Shown piece after piece: positions 1 to 8,040 of a stretch of DNA of 14,920 bases. Numbering within the stretch: position 1 is the first letter of the stretch; every line of letters begins with the position of its first letter. The translations under genes were made by a program, and so were the position numbers. The notes beneath the pieces are model-generated. The model had not been told where the DNA came from and did not search any database. It worked only from the letters and a program-made list of their open reading frames with translations. This DNA is from Gammaproteobacteria bacterium. GTDB taxonomy: Bacteria > Pseudomonadota > Gammaproteobacteria > Tenderiales > Tenderiaceae. The stretch is taken from NCBI GenBank assembly GCA_024276775.1, contig JAJRWO010000194.1, positions 1-14,920 on the forward strand, read 5' to 3'.

Positions 1-3000
1 CCTTTATTGTAAACGGAGTCTGCCAGGGCCTGCTTTTTGGCCTGCATCGCGATGATTTTTTCCTCGACGCTGTTTTCTGTGATGAGCTTGTAAACAAATA
101 CAGCTTTGTTTTGGCCGATACGGTGGGCACGATCTGTGGCCTGGTTTTCTGCTGCCGGGTTCCACCAGGGGTCATAGTGAATGACGGTGTCGGCTTCGGT
201 TAGGTTGAGTCCTACCCCGCCGGCTTTTAGGCTGATTAGAAAGACATCGGCCTGGCCTGATTTAAATTCCTCTATTGCAGCATCACGATCACGGGTCTGG
301 CCAGTAAGTTTGCTGTAGCTGATATCATGTTCTTTGAGCGCCGTTTCGATATGAGCAAGCATCTTTGTGAAGGCTGAAAACAATAGGATACGGCGGCCTT
401 CCGCAACCATGCCAGGCAGCATTTGCATTAACAAATCCAGCTTGGCGGATTCTTTTACTGTACGTGCTTGAGCGAGTGGTAACAGCCTGGGGTCGCAGCA
501 CACCTGGCGCAGTTTAAGCAGGGCATCGAGGATGGTGATGTGGCTGGCTGACAGGCCTTTATTGGCGATGGCCTGGCGAACCTTGTGTTCCATTGAGATG
601 CGAATACTTTCATATAAGGCTGCCTGACCTTTTTCTAGCGTGACGGTACGGATGATCTCGGTTTTTTTGGGCAGTTCTAGTACCACTTCACTTTTGCTGC
701 GGCGCAGCATAAACGGGGCGATGCGTTGTGCCAGTTGTTGATGGCGTAGGTCATCGCCTTGCTTTTCAATTGGAATGCGAAACAGATTGTTAAATTGTCG
801 TGCTTCACCGAGAAAGCCGGGCATGAGGAAATCAAACAGCGCCCATAATTCGCCGAGGTGGTTTTCCATCGGTGTGCCGGTTAGGCAAAGGCGTTGATCG
901 GTCTTGATTCGACGTATTAGTTGTGCCGCTTTTGCTTTTGGGTTTTTGACAACCTGGGCCTCATCCAGAATCAGGGTGTGATAGTGGTGAGTCAGGAAGG
1001 TTTCTTCATCACGGGCCAGCAGTGGATAGGTACTGAGTATCAGGTCATATTTTTTAATCTGGTCAAATTTTTCATGGCGCTCTGGCCCTTGTAAAACAAG
1101 TACCTTGAGTGCTGGGGTAAACTGTTCGGCCTCACGTTGCCAGTTGCTCATCAGGCTGGTGGGGGCAATAATCAAACACGGTTTATCCATGCGCCCCTGT
1201 TCTTTTTCGAGTAACAAGTAGGCTAGGGTTTGGATGGTTTTCCCCAGGCCCATATCGTCGGCAAGGATGCCTGAAAAGCCATATTCACGCAGGAACCGTA
1301 ACCAGTTCAAACCATGTTTTTGATAATCACGTAATGTGATGTTAAGCCCTTTTGGTGGTTCAACTGCGCTAATGCCCTGAAAATTTTTAAGCTGTCGGCC
1401 CAGTTGACGCAGGGCATCGCCACCACTCCATTGCAGGTAGCTGCTGCCTTGTTCCTCCAAATCACTCAAACGGGCGGCATCAAAACGCGACATGCGCAAT
1501 GTCCCGTTGTCTTGCAGGCCTTTTTTATCAAAAAGTTCGTAAAGGGTATTGAGGATGGGCTTTAATTGCTCACTGGAAATGTTTAGATACTGATGATCAC
1601 CGAGGTCTAACGTTAATGAATCAGGTAGTTGGTTTGGTTCATATTGATTAATTACCTGGGTGATTAACGGCAGCAAGTCCAGTGATTGGCCATTGATTTT
1701 GGTTTTAAATCGAAGCTCAAACCAGTCGTTGCCATCTTCGTTAATTTCAACATTCCATTGCTCGGTCTGGTGGAAAATCATCGAAAAACTGTGGTCGACA
1801 TCAATCTCCCAGCCTTGTTGTTCAAGCTGAGGCAGGGTTTCAGTTAAAAAGTGCTGCCAGTGATGAATGGTTTCGTTGGAATTTTTGCTGTTCAGGCGGT
1901 GAAAAACAAGTTCCCCGGCATCAGGGTTGGTTCGGCCTTCAAAACCATAGGACTTAATCTGTTCGATGGCGGCATCCTCTGCTACCAGGTCTCGCCAGAT
2001 TCGTGTAATTGTATTGTCTTTGTTGAAACTGCAGATTTTTTCACCATTGGCATAGGCGAGTTTGTGCTTATTGTATGCAAAACTGATGCGGATGTAATGA
2101 AGGTAATGGCCATCCAATTCTTCTGTGGCAAGAAATAGCTGGGGACGGGGCTGTTGGTCTTTAATTTCTTGCACGGCTACCGGCTTAGGGGTGGGTAAAA
2201 TCGTGCTTGGAATTTTTTCTGCCATGTGTTGACTAAATTCGTCAAGCAGGTCAAGCGGCACTGTCGGGGGTTTGAGCAACTGCCCGAGCTGAGCCAGGGT
2301 GTAAGGCGCATTATTCAGCTGGCCAATGCTATTTGAGTCGATTGAAAGATAGAGCGGTGGCATAGTTAACAGCAGCATGCCGTCGGGATTGATCTGCATA
2401 TCCAATTTGGCGCTGCCATCTGTATTTATCTGCCATTGCAGTTTTAAATGACGCGCCGATTTTAATTGCAGGGGTGTACGGTTTGTATCCAGCCAATAGC
2501 AACGGCCTGTGGGCAGCATCTTGTCCAAGGCTAGAAAACCCAAGTCGCCATAAAGCAGCACGCCACGCCAGTGAAGCTGGTTATTGGCTTCGATGAATTC
2601 GCAGATTTCCCTGTCAATCGCTTGAACATAGCTGCTGGGGGAGTCATTATTGCTGATGTTATTGAGGTTGGTGTTACGTGTCTTGCCCAGCTTGCCGTTT
2701 TTTAGATAACAACCAATACGGAACTCTACTTCCAGTTTGCCAGTCTGCTGGGATGGGCCGAGTAGATAGATTAAAAATTCGGCGTTTTTGGTTGGTGCAG
2801 GGTTTTGGTTGCCTGCGTGGTTGAATTCATCAATCCAGGTGATACATTCCGCATCGGTGCGTGATGTTGGTGCTCCATCGGTTGCGTATTGAATGCAGGC
2901 AGCGGCGACATGTTTGCAATTGTAGTTAACGGGACAACTGCAATCACCCTCGATATCAATATGCCTTGAGCTTTGGTCAATGCTAATGGATTGTGTGTAA

Positions 3001-3167
3001 AGGCGGTTACCGCTGCCTTTTACTGAGCTTTTAAGTTTGATGAAATCATCATCTTCAGCTTCAACCAGTACTGATGTTACATAGCCTTTCTGGTAATAGT
3101 CATTGCCACAAGCATAGTAAGTGTCGCCGGTATTGATGAGGATGTCTTTATTTGTAAGTATTTTCAT
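1..3167 (-). CDS. SNF2-family DEAD/DEAH-box helicase with SWIM zinc finger (C-terminus off the left edge)
   Basis: Large SWI2/SNF2-type ATPase, a family that uses ATP to translocate on DNA and remodel nucleic acid-protein complexes; the bacterial cellular role is poorly defined. About 1055 codons are visible. A SWIM zinc finger lies near the N-terminus (C76, C78, C84, H86; CxCx5CxH), a likely DNA- or protein-binding element. A long middle region resembles the bacterial SNF2-associated domain. The ATPase core begins near residue 615: Walker A DDMGLGKT (K643), DEAQ box at 735-738, LTGTPMENH, then the second RecA lobe with DRAHRIGQ at 1012-1019. The reading ends in EEKIIAMQAKKQALADSVYN, normally close to the C-terminus, so only a short tail is missing. 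The ATG at 3165-3167 is directly preceded by an in-frame TGA, so the protein cannot start further upstream in this frame. No clear Shine-Dalgarno is visible. It lies 118 bp downstream of the yihY-like gene on the same strand. Confidence 0.93.
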   Translation of the reverse strand, partial: MKILTNKDILINTGDTYYACGNDYYQKGYVTSVLVEAEDDDFIKLKSSVKGSGNRLYTQSISIDQSSRHIDIEGDCSCPVNYNCKHVAAACIQYATDGAPTSRTDAECITWIDEFNHAGNQNPAPTKNAEFLIYLLGPSQQTGKLEVEFRIGCYLKNGKLGKTRNTNLNNISNNDSPSSYVQAIDREICEFIEANNQLHWRGVLLYGDLGFLALDKMLPTGRCYWLDTNRTPLQLKSARHLKLQWQINTDGSAKLDMQINPDGMLLLTMPPLYLSIDSNSIGQLNNAPYTLAQLGQLLKPPTVPLDLLDEFSQHMAEKIPSTILPTPKPVAVQEIKDQQPRPQLFLATEELDGHYLHYIRISFAYNKHKLAYANGEKICSFNKDNTITRIWRDLVAEDAAIEQIKSYGFEGRTNPDAGELVFHRLNSKNSNETIHHWQHFLTETLPQLEQQGWEIDVDHSFSMIFHQTEQWNVEINEDGNDWFELRFKTKINGQSLDLLPLITQVINQYEPNQLPDSLTLDLGDHQYLNISSEQLKPILNTLYELFDKKGLQDNGTLRMSRFDAARLSDLEEQGSSYLQWSGGDALRQLGRQLKNFQGISAVEPPKGLNITLRDYQKHGLNWLRFLREYGFSGILADDMGLGKTIQTLAYLLLEKEQGRMDKPCLIIAPTSLMSNWQREAEQFTPALKVLVLQGPERHEKFDQIKKYDLILSTYPLLARDEETFLTHHYHTLILDEAQVVKNPKAKAAQLIRRIKTDQRLCLTGTPMENHLGELWALFDFLMPGFLGEARQFNNLFRIPIEKQGDDLRHQQLAQRIAPFMLRRSKSEVVLELPKKTEIIRTVTLEKGQAALYESIRISMEHKVRQAIANKGLSASHITILDALLKLRQVCCDPRLLPLAQARTVKESAKLDLLMQMLPGMVAEGRRILLFSAFTKMLAHIETALKEHDISYSKLTGQTRDRDAAIEEFKSGQADVFLISLKAGGVGLNLTEADTVIHYDPWWNPAAENQATDRAHRIGQNKAVFVYKLITENSVEEKIIAMQAKKQALADSVYNK

Positions 3168-3186
3168 TCAAGGCGAAACTTTAGTT

Positions 3187-3198
3187 TAATTTAAATTA
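3187..3198. repeat. 12-bp AT-only palindrome in the helicase leader
   Basis: TAATTTAAATTA is a perfect 12-bp palindrome about 20 bases upstream of the helicase start codon and just downstream of a possible -10 element at 3208-3213. It could be an operator half-overlapping a transcription start. It is made only of A and T in an AT-rich gap, so chance is a real alternative. Confidence 0.3.
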
Positions 3199-3207
3199 GG
3201 AATGGGA

Positions 3208-3240
3208 ATTATATAACGTTTGTAAATGGCGATTGTTCGT
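3208..3240 (-). promoter_or_regulatory. Weak candidate promoter for the SNF2 helicase gene
   Basis: On the minus strand the gap between the yihY-like gene and the helicase gene contains a perfect TATAAT at 3208-3213, which would place the start of transcription about 33 bases before the helicase ATG. A matching -35 hexamer is not convincing; only an ACAATC-like sequence sits about 17 bases further upstream. The helicase gene could also be read from the yihY-like gene's promoter. Confidence 0.3.
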
Positions 3241-3285
3241 TTTTGACTTCTATAATAGTGTAAATAGATCCGCCAAGCAGGACAG

Positions 3286-4641
3286 TTATTTTATTTTTTG
3301 GGTTGTTTCAGTTTGCCTGGGATTGTGTTCTGCAATCCATTCCCGGACAGTTTTTTTACCCAAGGTTGAGGTGTATGCCTGATCCAGGCCCGTGAGTATG
3401 TCCTCAACCTCCGGCTGGTTTAGTGTGTTTTTGATGACGTCATTTTTAGCATAGCGTGTGATGCTGATCAATTCATTAAGTGTCATTGCATCGAGGTCTT
3501 TCGCCGGAAGATAGCGGCTATCTTTATCAATGATCTCAAGCACGAGCCCATTGCTGATCAGTCGATCAAGGGTATCGCCAAGAAGGCCTGAGGGCACGTT
3601 TAACTGACTATTTAGATTGCGCAGCGTCCAGGGGGCGAGTCCTTGATAATAGTGTTTGCCTATCCAGTACATGGTTAATAAGGCCAGTTTTTCTTTTTGG
3701 CGGCTGCTGAGTTTAATGTTTCCGCGAATGGGGCGTACATATTCCGGGTGTTGGCGATAAAAGGCAATTTGAGAACCCAGTAAAAAAATTAGCCAGCTTA
3801 GATAAAGCCAGATCATAAACGTGATCAGGATGGCGAAGCTGGAGTAGATGGCATCGTAATTTGTGGAGCCAGCAGCAAACGAGGCAAACAGCATACCTCC
3901 CGTTTTCCAGAGAATGCCTGACACTGTTGCACCCGTCAGGGCCGGGCCGATTTTAACGCGGGTGTTTGGTATGAACATGTACATGAAGGTGAAGGCGACA
4001 ATGATCAAGAGGTACGGGATCGTCAGGCTTAAGTAGTAAAACATGCTGCCAAAAGGTTCTATGGCGATAATGTATTGAACAAATGTTGAACTGACCATTG
4101 AGGCGGTCATTGCCAGGGCGCTAACAATCATCACCGGGCCGATCATCAGCACGCTCAGATAATCAGTGACACGTCTTAAAAAACTTCTGGGGTTTTTAAT
4201 GTGCCAGATGTGGTTGAAGGTTTGCTCAATCTTTTGCACCAGCGATATAACGGTATAAAAAAGCATGCCTAGCCCAACAGCACCCAATACGCCGACATTC
4301 ATGTTGTCGATAAAACCAATAATATTGTTGCCTATTTCTTCACCCTTTGTTCCCAGTGGCGTCAGGAACTCAAGCAGGAATGGCTCAATTTGTCCCTGTA
4401 CGCCAAAGGCCTTGAGCACAGAAAAGCTAACGGCTAACAGTGGTACCAGTGAGATGAGAGTGGTATAAATGAGGCTCATGGCGCGTAGCGTCAATTGACC
4501 GGCGATTAATTCATGCAGAACGACAAACACTAAACGTGATGTCTGAGTTAGCCAGCACCTGCTTCGGCTAGCGCTACTGAGATCCGTCTCCCAAAGTTGT
4601 TGATATAGAAGGTTTTTATACTTAGTCAAGGTGTCGTGCAT
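3286..4641 (-). CDS. yihY: YihY/virulence factor BrkB family inner-membrane protein
   Basis: Predicted 451-residue polytopic inner-membrane protein of the YihY/BrkB family (UPF0761), formerly mis-named RNase BN. Its molecular function is not established; a transporter- or flippase-like role has been suggested for relatives. About six hydrophobic helices are visible, near residues 56-77, 113-135, 161-185, 204-224, 231-255 and 265-292. Family-like stretches include NHIWHIKNPRS (143-153) and the last helix around SSFAILITFMIWLYLSW (267-283). The cytoplasmic tail from about residue 310 is long and charged and reads like a winged-helix fold, as in the longer members of the family. The start is the ATG at 4639-4641, with only a weak GGA upstream. 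The gene is transcribed towards the helicase and divergently from the DUF748 gene. The gene symbol is by family resemblance only. Confidence 0.88.
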   Translation of the reverse strand: MHDTLTKYKNLLYQQLWETDLSSASRSRCWLTQTSRLVFVVLHELIAGQLTLRAMSLIYTTLISLVPLLAVSFSVLKAFGVQGQIEPFLLEFLTPLGTKGEEIGNNIIGFIDNMNVGVLGAVGLGMLFYTVISLVQKIEQTFNHIWHIKNPRSFLRRVTDYLSVLMIGPVMIVSALAMTASMVSSTFVQYIIAIEPFGSMFYYLSLTIPYLLIIVAFTFMYMFIPNTRVKIGPALTGATVSGILWKTGGMLFASFAAGSTNYDAIYSSFAILITFMIWLYLSWLIFLLGSQIAFYRQHPEYVRPIRGNIKLSSRQKEKLALLTMYWIGKHYYQGLAPWTLRNLNSQLNVPSGLLGDTLDRLISNGLVLEIIDKDSRYLPAKDLDAMTLNELISITRYAKNDVIKNTLNQPEVEDILTGLDQAYTSTLGKKTVREWIAEHNPRQTETTQKIK

Positions 4642-4810
4642 GTGTGTTGCTGTTCCAGGTTTGGCTTGTTCAAAGGTTGCTTAGGAATGGAAGTGGCCAA
4701 TGGTATATGATTCCCATCCCTGTAAATTTAGATTATCGAACAAATCAATGGCAATTGTACTGAAAATTTACTCGGCAGTGGCTTGAATGATTAATGTAAG
4801 CTTCTCGCAA

Positions 4811-4829
4811 TAGAGATATAGTCTCTCTA
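4811..4829. repeat. Inverted repeat TAGAGA-N7-TCTCTA
   Basis: TAGAGA (4811-4816) and TCTCTA (4824-4829) are perfect reverse complements with a 7-nt spacer, a geometry typical of a dimeric repressor site. A second repeat using the same AGAGA/TCTCT core lies about 100 bases downstream. Binding by a regulator is inference only. Confidence 0.35.
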
Positions 4830-4907
4830 CGGCCAGCCAAAAAGGCATTATACGTTTTATTTATGATGGCGTTTAGAGGCTTGAAAGTAGCCGATAATTA
4901 ACTCATT

Positions 4908-4935
4908 AGAGATGCTTTCGGTTAAAATCATCTCT
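4908..4935. repeat. Inverted repeat AGAGATG-N14-CATCTCT
   Basis: AGAGATG (4908-4914) and CATCTCT (4929-4935) are perfect 7-bp reverse complements. Their centres are 21 bp apart, about two helical turns, and the right arm abuts the possible -35 box at 4936-4941. The position suits an operator for the DUF748 gene, but no regulator can be named. Confidence 0.35.
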
Positions 4936-4966
4936 TTGATATCTAAAAGTCTATCACAGCTATACT
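4936..4966 (+). promoter_or_regulatory. Candidate sigma-70 promoter of the DUF748 gene
   Basis: TTGATA at 4936-4941 (4 of 6 to TTGACA-like consensus by position, with a strong TTGA) and TATACT at 4961-4966 (5 of 6 to TATAAT) are separated by 19 bp, slightly longer than the optimum. A transcript starting near 4973 would have a short leader of about 28 nt carrying the GGAG at 4990-4993. Confidence 0.4.
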
Positions 4967-5000
4967 CAGAAAGTAGTCATAGAAAACCTGGAGATGCAGT

Positions 5001-7970
5001 ATGGAAAACCCAGCAGAAAATCAATCAGCATCGCCTAAAAAAGGTGTTATGTCACAACTGTTTGGCTCTAAATTGCGAACCAGTAAGCGTTTTTGGGGAG
5101 CGCTGCTTCTGACTTTGTATACATTATTTGGTTTTTTTATAGTACCGTATATCATCAAGTCACAGTTGACCGCACTGGTGCCTGAACTGACAGCGCGAAA
5201 ATTTGCGGTTGAAGAGGTTCGTTTTAATCCGTATGCATTATCTTTAACCTTGTCTGGGGTGTCGCTTGCCGATAAGGACGGGGTTGAACTGGCTGGCTTT
5301 GATGAGTTCTACGTCAATTTTCAGGCCAGTTCACTCATTAACTGGGCCTGGACATTTGCGGATATTAACATTGATGGCCCGCGTGGCAATATTAGAATCA
5401 ATGAAGAAGGTAACCCCAGCTTTCAAGATTTGTTGGTAAGTGATCAGGTTGCGGCTGAAACGCCCCCTCCGGTGGTGGAAGAGGCGGCGCTGCCGCGATT
5501 AGTGATTCATCGCTTAGCCGTGAACAATGGTCGTTTTCTGTTCAGTGACCACTCAATTCCAACGCCATATAAACAAGAAATTTATCCACTGTCATTTGAG
5601 TTAACCGACTTTTCCACCCTGCCGGAAAAAGACGGCCCTTATCAAATTCAGGTGGTATTTCCCGATGGTGGTCGGTTAGCATGGCAAGGGGATGTGTCAG
5701 TCAACCCTTTACGGGCAACAGGCCGTGTTGAGGTTAATGCGGTTCAAATTCGGGGAATATGGCGTTACGTTCAAGACCAACTGCGTTTTAGTGTTGACTC
5801 AGGTCAACTGGCGATCAGTGCCAATTATCAATTTTTGATGTCCAATCAAGGGCCGGAACTAACGGTAGATCAAATTTCCGTCAAGCTTAGTGACTTGGCC
5901 ATTCGCGAAAAAACCAGGACAGCGCCTGATTTACGAATCGCCGATATTTCACTATCGAATGGCCAGCTATTATTGCATGAACAACGGCTTCAGCTGGATG
6001 AAATTTCCATCAGCAGTATTGATTTGAAGACGTTTATGACAAAAGACGGAGAGCTTGATCTGGCGCAGCTATTTTCGCCCATTGATACCGACACAGAAGC
6101 CGCGCAAACAGAACAAGTCGACGATATTGAGCCGTGGTCAATTAATCTTAACCGGTTTGTGATCAATAAAAGTCAGGTGGCCTTTTCTGACCAGAGTACA
6201 GAGCCGACAGCTGAGATCAGGATTAAGGATCTTGACTTTGTGTTAAGCAATATAAATAACCAAACGGATGCTCGTTTTGACTTTCAGGCAAGTATGCACA
6301 TCAATCAAAAAGGCAGCCTCAAGATGACGGGGGAGATCGGTGCAATGCCCGTTTTTTCCGACGTGTCGTTGATTTTGGAAACGTTGCCATTGAAAGACTT
6401 TCAGCCCTATCTTAATGCCACCACCTATATGGATATAGAAAGGGGGGCTTTAATGTTTGATGGCAAACTGCAATATTTTGAATCCGCGAGTCCTTATCTT
6501 TTTCGCTTGAGTGGCCGCAGCAGCGTGCAAAAACTGGCAATGCTACATAGTCAAACGGGGGATAAAGTTGTTGCCTGGAATGAGCTGAAAATTAAAGACC
6601 TGGATTTAAAACTGCAACCGGATTCTATTTCAATTTCAACGATAACATTTGATCAATTAAACAGCCATGTTGTGATTAATGCAGACGGGGTGATGAATGT
6701 TTCTAGTCTGATGAAAGAAGATAAGGTGGCGACCGTTGAGCCGCAAACGGAGCATAGCGAAGCAAAGACTGATGTCTTTCCCGTGAGCATAGATACCGTT
6801 GCGATTAATGATGGTGCTGTTACATTTATTGATAATACGATGTCACCTCGGTTTACGACTAAACTGTCTCGGTTTGAAGGGACAATAAAAGGCCTGTCAT
6901 CAGAAGAATTGGCTAAGGCTGATGTTGAATTGAATGGTCGTGTTGATGATGTTGCAAAGCTGTTAGTGACGGGAAAAATCAATCCACTCAAGGGTGATCT
7001 TTACAGTGATATTAACATTAAATTTGAAGGTTATGATATGACCGCTGTCACACCTTATACTGGAAATTTCATCGGTCAGGCGGTTGATAAAGGTCGGCTT
7101 GATCTGAATTTGGGTTACCGTGTTTCTGAAAGAGAGTTGGTGGGTGAAAATAAAATTTCCCTGGATCAATTTACCCTCGGGCGAGATATCAAATCAGCGA
7201 ACGCAGTAAATCTGCCAGTGGGATTGGCTATTGCCCTGCTAAAAGATGCAAACGGCCGTATTGATTTATCACTGCCTGTGCGCGGCAATCTTGATGAACC
7301 TGAATTTAAAATAAGCAAGATTGTATTCAAAGCCTTGTTTAATGTGATTACGGGCATTGCCACGTCACCCTTTAAATTATTGTCTAAATTGGTGGGTGGC
7401 GATCAAGAGCTGGATAAGGTTGCATTTGTGCCGGGTAAATTAAAGATGATTGAAAACCATCAAAGCCGACTTGATTCCTTGGCCAAAGCGTTGATGCAGC
7501 GACCACAATTGAGCATGGAAATTCGTGGACTGTATGACCCGGACAGAGATACCCGTGCAATGCAAAAACAAAAGCTGGCAAGCTTTTTTGAGTTACCTGA
7601 AGGTGTTGCATATGCAGACTTGGCACTGTCATCCATCGAGTCTAAACTCAGTCAACAGTTTGGGCAGGAAGCGGTGGCGGCAATTAAAACTGAAAATATG
7701 CGCTTGCCAGAGGGCGCAGAAGAAACAGTCAATCCTGAGCTTGATGTGGACGCTTATCGTTATGCGCTGTATGAATACTCACTCAAGGCGCAGCCTGTTT
7801 CAGATGATGAGTTACGTGATCTTGCCCGTTTACGCGCCAGCCAGGTTCGAAATTATTTGGTTGAAACAGAAGGCCTTAACCCAGAGCGGATTTTTATCAT
7901 GGAAGCTGACGCGGATGGCTCGGCAAACGAGGCGGGCGTGTTGACCTTGTTCCAGCTTTCGGTGAACTAG
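5001..7970 (+). CDS. DUF748 (AsmA-like) envelope protein
   Basis: This 989-residue protein is anchored by one N-terminal membrane segment (about residues 31-52, after a basic stretch KLRTSKR). It is followed by a very long, mostly beta-strand periplasmic region of repeated AsmA-type units, such as LTLSGVSLADKDG, VNNGRFLFSDHS and VAINDGAVTFIDN. This layout fits the DUF748/AsmA-like group. Better-known relatives (AsmA, TamB, YhdP) bridge the periplasm and are implicated in outer-membrane lipid homeostasis or transport; such a role here is inference. The C-terminal 60 residues (LRDLARLRASQVRNYLVE, then NPERIFIMEADADG) look like the end of an OmpA-like fold, common in DUF748 proteins. The start ATG is supported by GGAG at 4990-4993 with a 7-nt spacer. 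The gene ends 70 bp before pstS on the same strand, so co-transcription is possible. Confidence 0.87.
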   Translation: MENPAENQSASPKKGVMSQLFGSKLRTSKRFWGALLLTLYTLFGFFIVPYIIKSQLTALVPELTARKFAVEEVRFNPYALSLTLSGVSLADKDGVELAGFDEFYVNFQASSLINWAWTFADINIDGPRGNIRINEEGNPSFQDLLVSDQVAAETPPPVVEEAALPRLVIHRLAVNNGRFLFSDHSIPTPYKQEIYPLSFELTDFSTLPEKDGPYQIQVVFPDGGRLAWQGDVSVNPLRATGRVEVNAVQIRGIWRYVQDQLRFSVDSGQLAISANYQFLMSNQGPELTVDQISVKLSDLAIREKTRTAPDLRIADISLSNGQLLLHEQRLQLDEISISSIDLKTFMTKDGELDLAQLFSPIDTDTEAAQTEQVDDIEPWSINLNRFVINKSQVAFSDQSTEPTAEIRIKDLDFVLSNINNQTDARFDFQASMHINQKGSLKMTGEIGAMPVFSDVSLILETLPLKDFQPYLNATTYMDIERGALMFDGKLQYFESASPYLFRLSGRSSVQKLAMLHSQTGDKVVAWNELKIKDLDLKLQPDSISISTITFDQLNSHVVINADGVMNVSSLMKEDKVATVEPQTEHSEAKTDVFPVSIDTVAINDGAVTFIDNTMSPRFTTKLSRFEGTIKGLSSEELAKADVELNGRVDDVAKLLVTGKINPLKGDLYSDINIKFEGYDMTAVTPYTGNFIGQAVDKGRLDLNLGYRVSERELVGENKISLDQFTLGRDIKSANAVNLPVGLAIALLKDANGRIDLSLPVRGNLDEPEFKISKIVFKALFNVITGIATSPFKLLSKLVGGDQELDKVAFVPGKLKMIENHQSRLDSLAKALMQRPQLSMEIRGLYDPDRDTRAMQKQKLASFFELPEGVAYADLALSSIESKLSQQFGQEAVAAIKTENMRLPEGAEETVNPELDVDAYRYALYEYSLKAQPVSDDELRDLARLRASQVRNYLVETEGLNPERIFIMEADADGSANEAGVLTLFQLSVN

Positions 7971-8000
7971 ACGAACCTCCGTTTTTTGTTCGGCATGGGC

Positions 8001-8018
8001 GACTCAATCACCCGTCAC
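8001..8018 (+). promoter_or_regulatory. Very weak Pho-box-like site before pstS
   Basis: In the 70-bp gap before pstS, TCA triplets at 8004-8006 and 8015-8017 are spaced 11 bp apart. The second sits in CCGTCAC, matching 5 of 7 bases of the PhoB half-site CTGTCAT; the first half matches poorly (3 of 7). Phosphate-starvation control by PhoB is expected for a pst operon in this class of bacteria, but the sequence only hints at it. No good -35/-10 pair was seen here. Confidence 0.2.
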
Positions 8019-8040
8019 GGATAACTTGAGATAGAACAGA

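Larger units (their letters stand above)
4642..5000. other. Divergent intergenic region (yihY-like / DUF748 gene)
   Basis: This 359-bp gap separates two divergently transcribed genes and should hold both promoters. No credible small gene is visible: the only open frame starting here (from 4912) is short and runs out of frame into the DUF748 gene. It contains a plausible plus-strand promoter (TTGATA 4936-4941, TATACT 4961-4966), two inverted repeats built on AGAGA/TCTCT (4811-4829 and 4908-4935) and a good Shine-Dalgarno at 4990-4993. No good minus-strand promoter for the yihY-like gene was found. Confidence 0.6.

Noticed and set aside
3251..3256. TATAAT on the plus strand as a promoter
   Set aside because: It would transcribe antisense into the yihY-like gene's 3' end, and no supporting -35 element or downstream gene exists in that direction.
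7525..7944. 139-residue plus-strand open frame
   Set aside because: It is a different frame inside the DUF748 gene, whose own frame continues through a sensible C-terminal domain to the stop at 7970.
7972..7992. CGAAC/GTTCG hairpin with T6 as a terminator after the DUF748 gene
   Set aside because: The stem is only 5 bp and the T-run lies in the loop, not after the stem, so it does not fit a rho-independent terminator.
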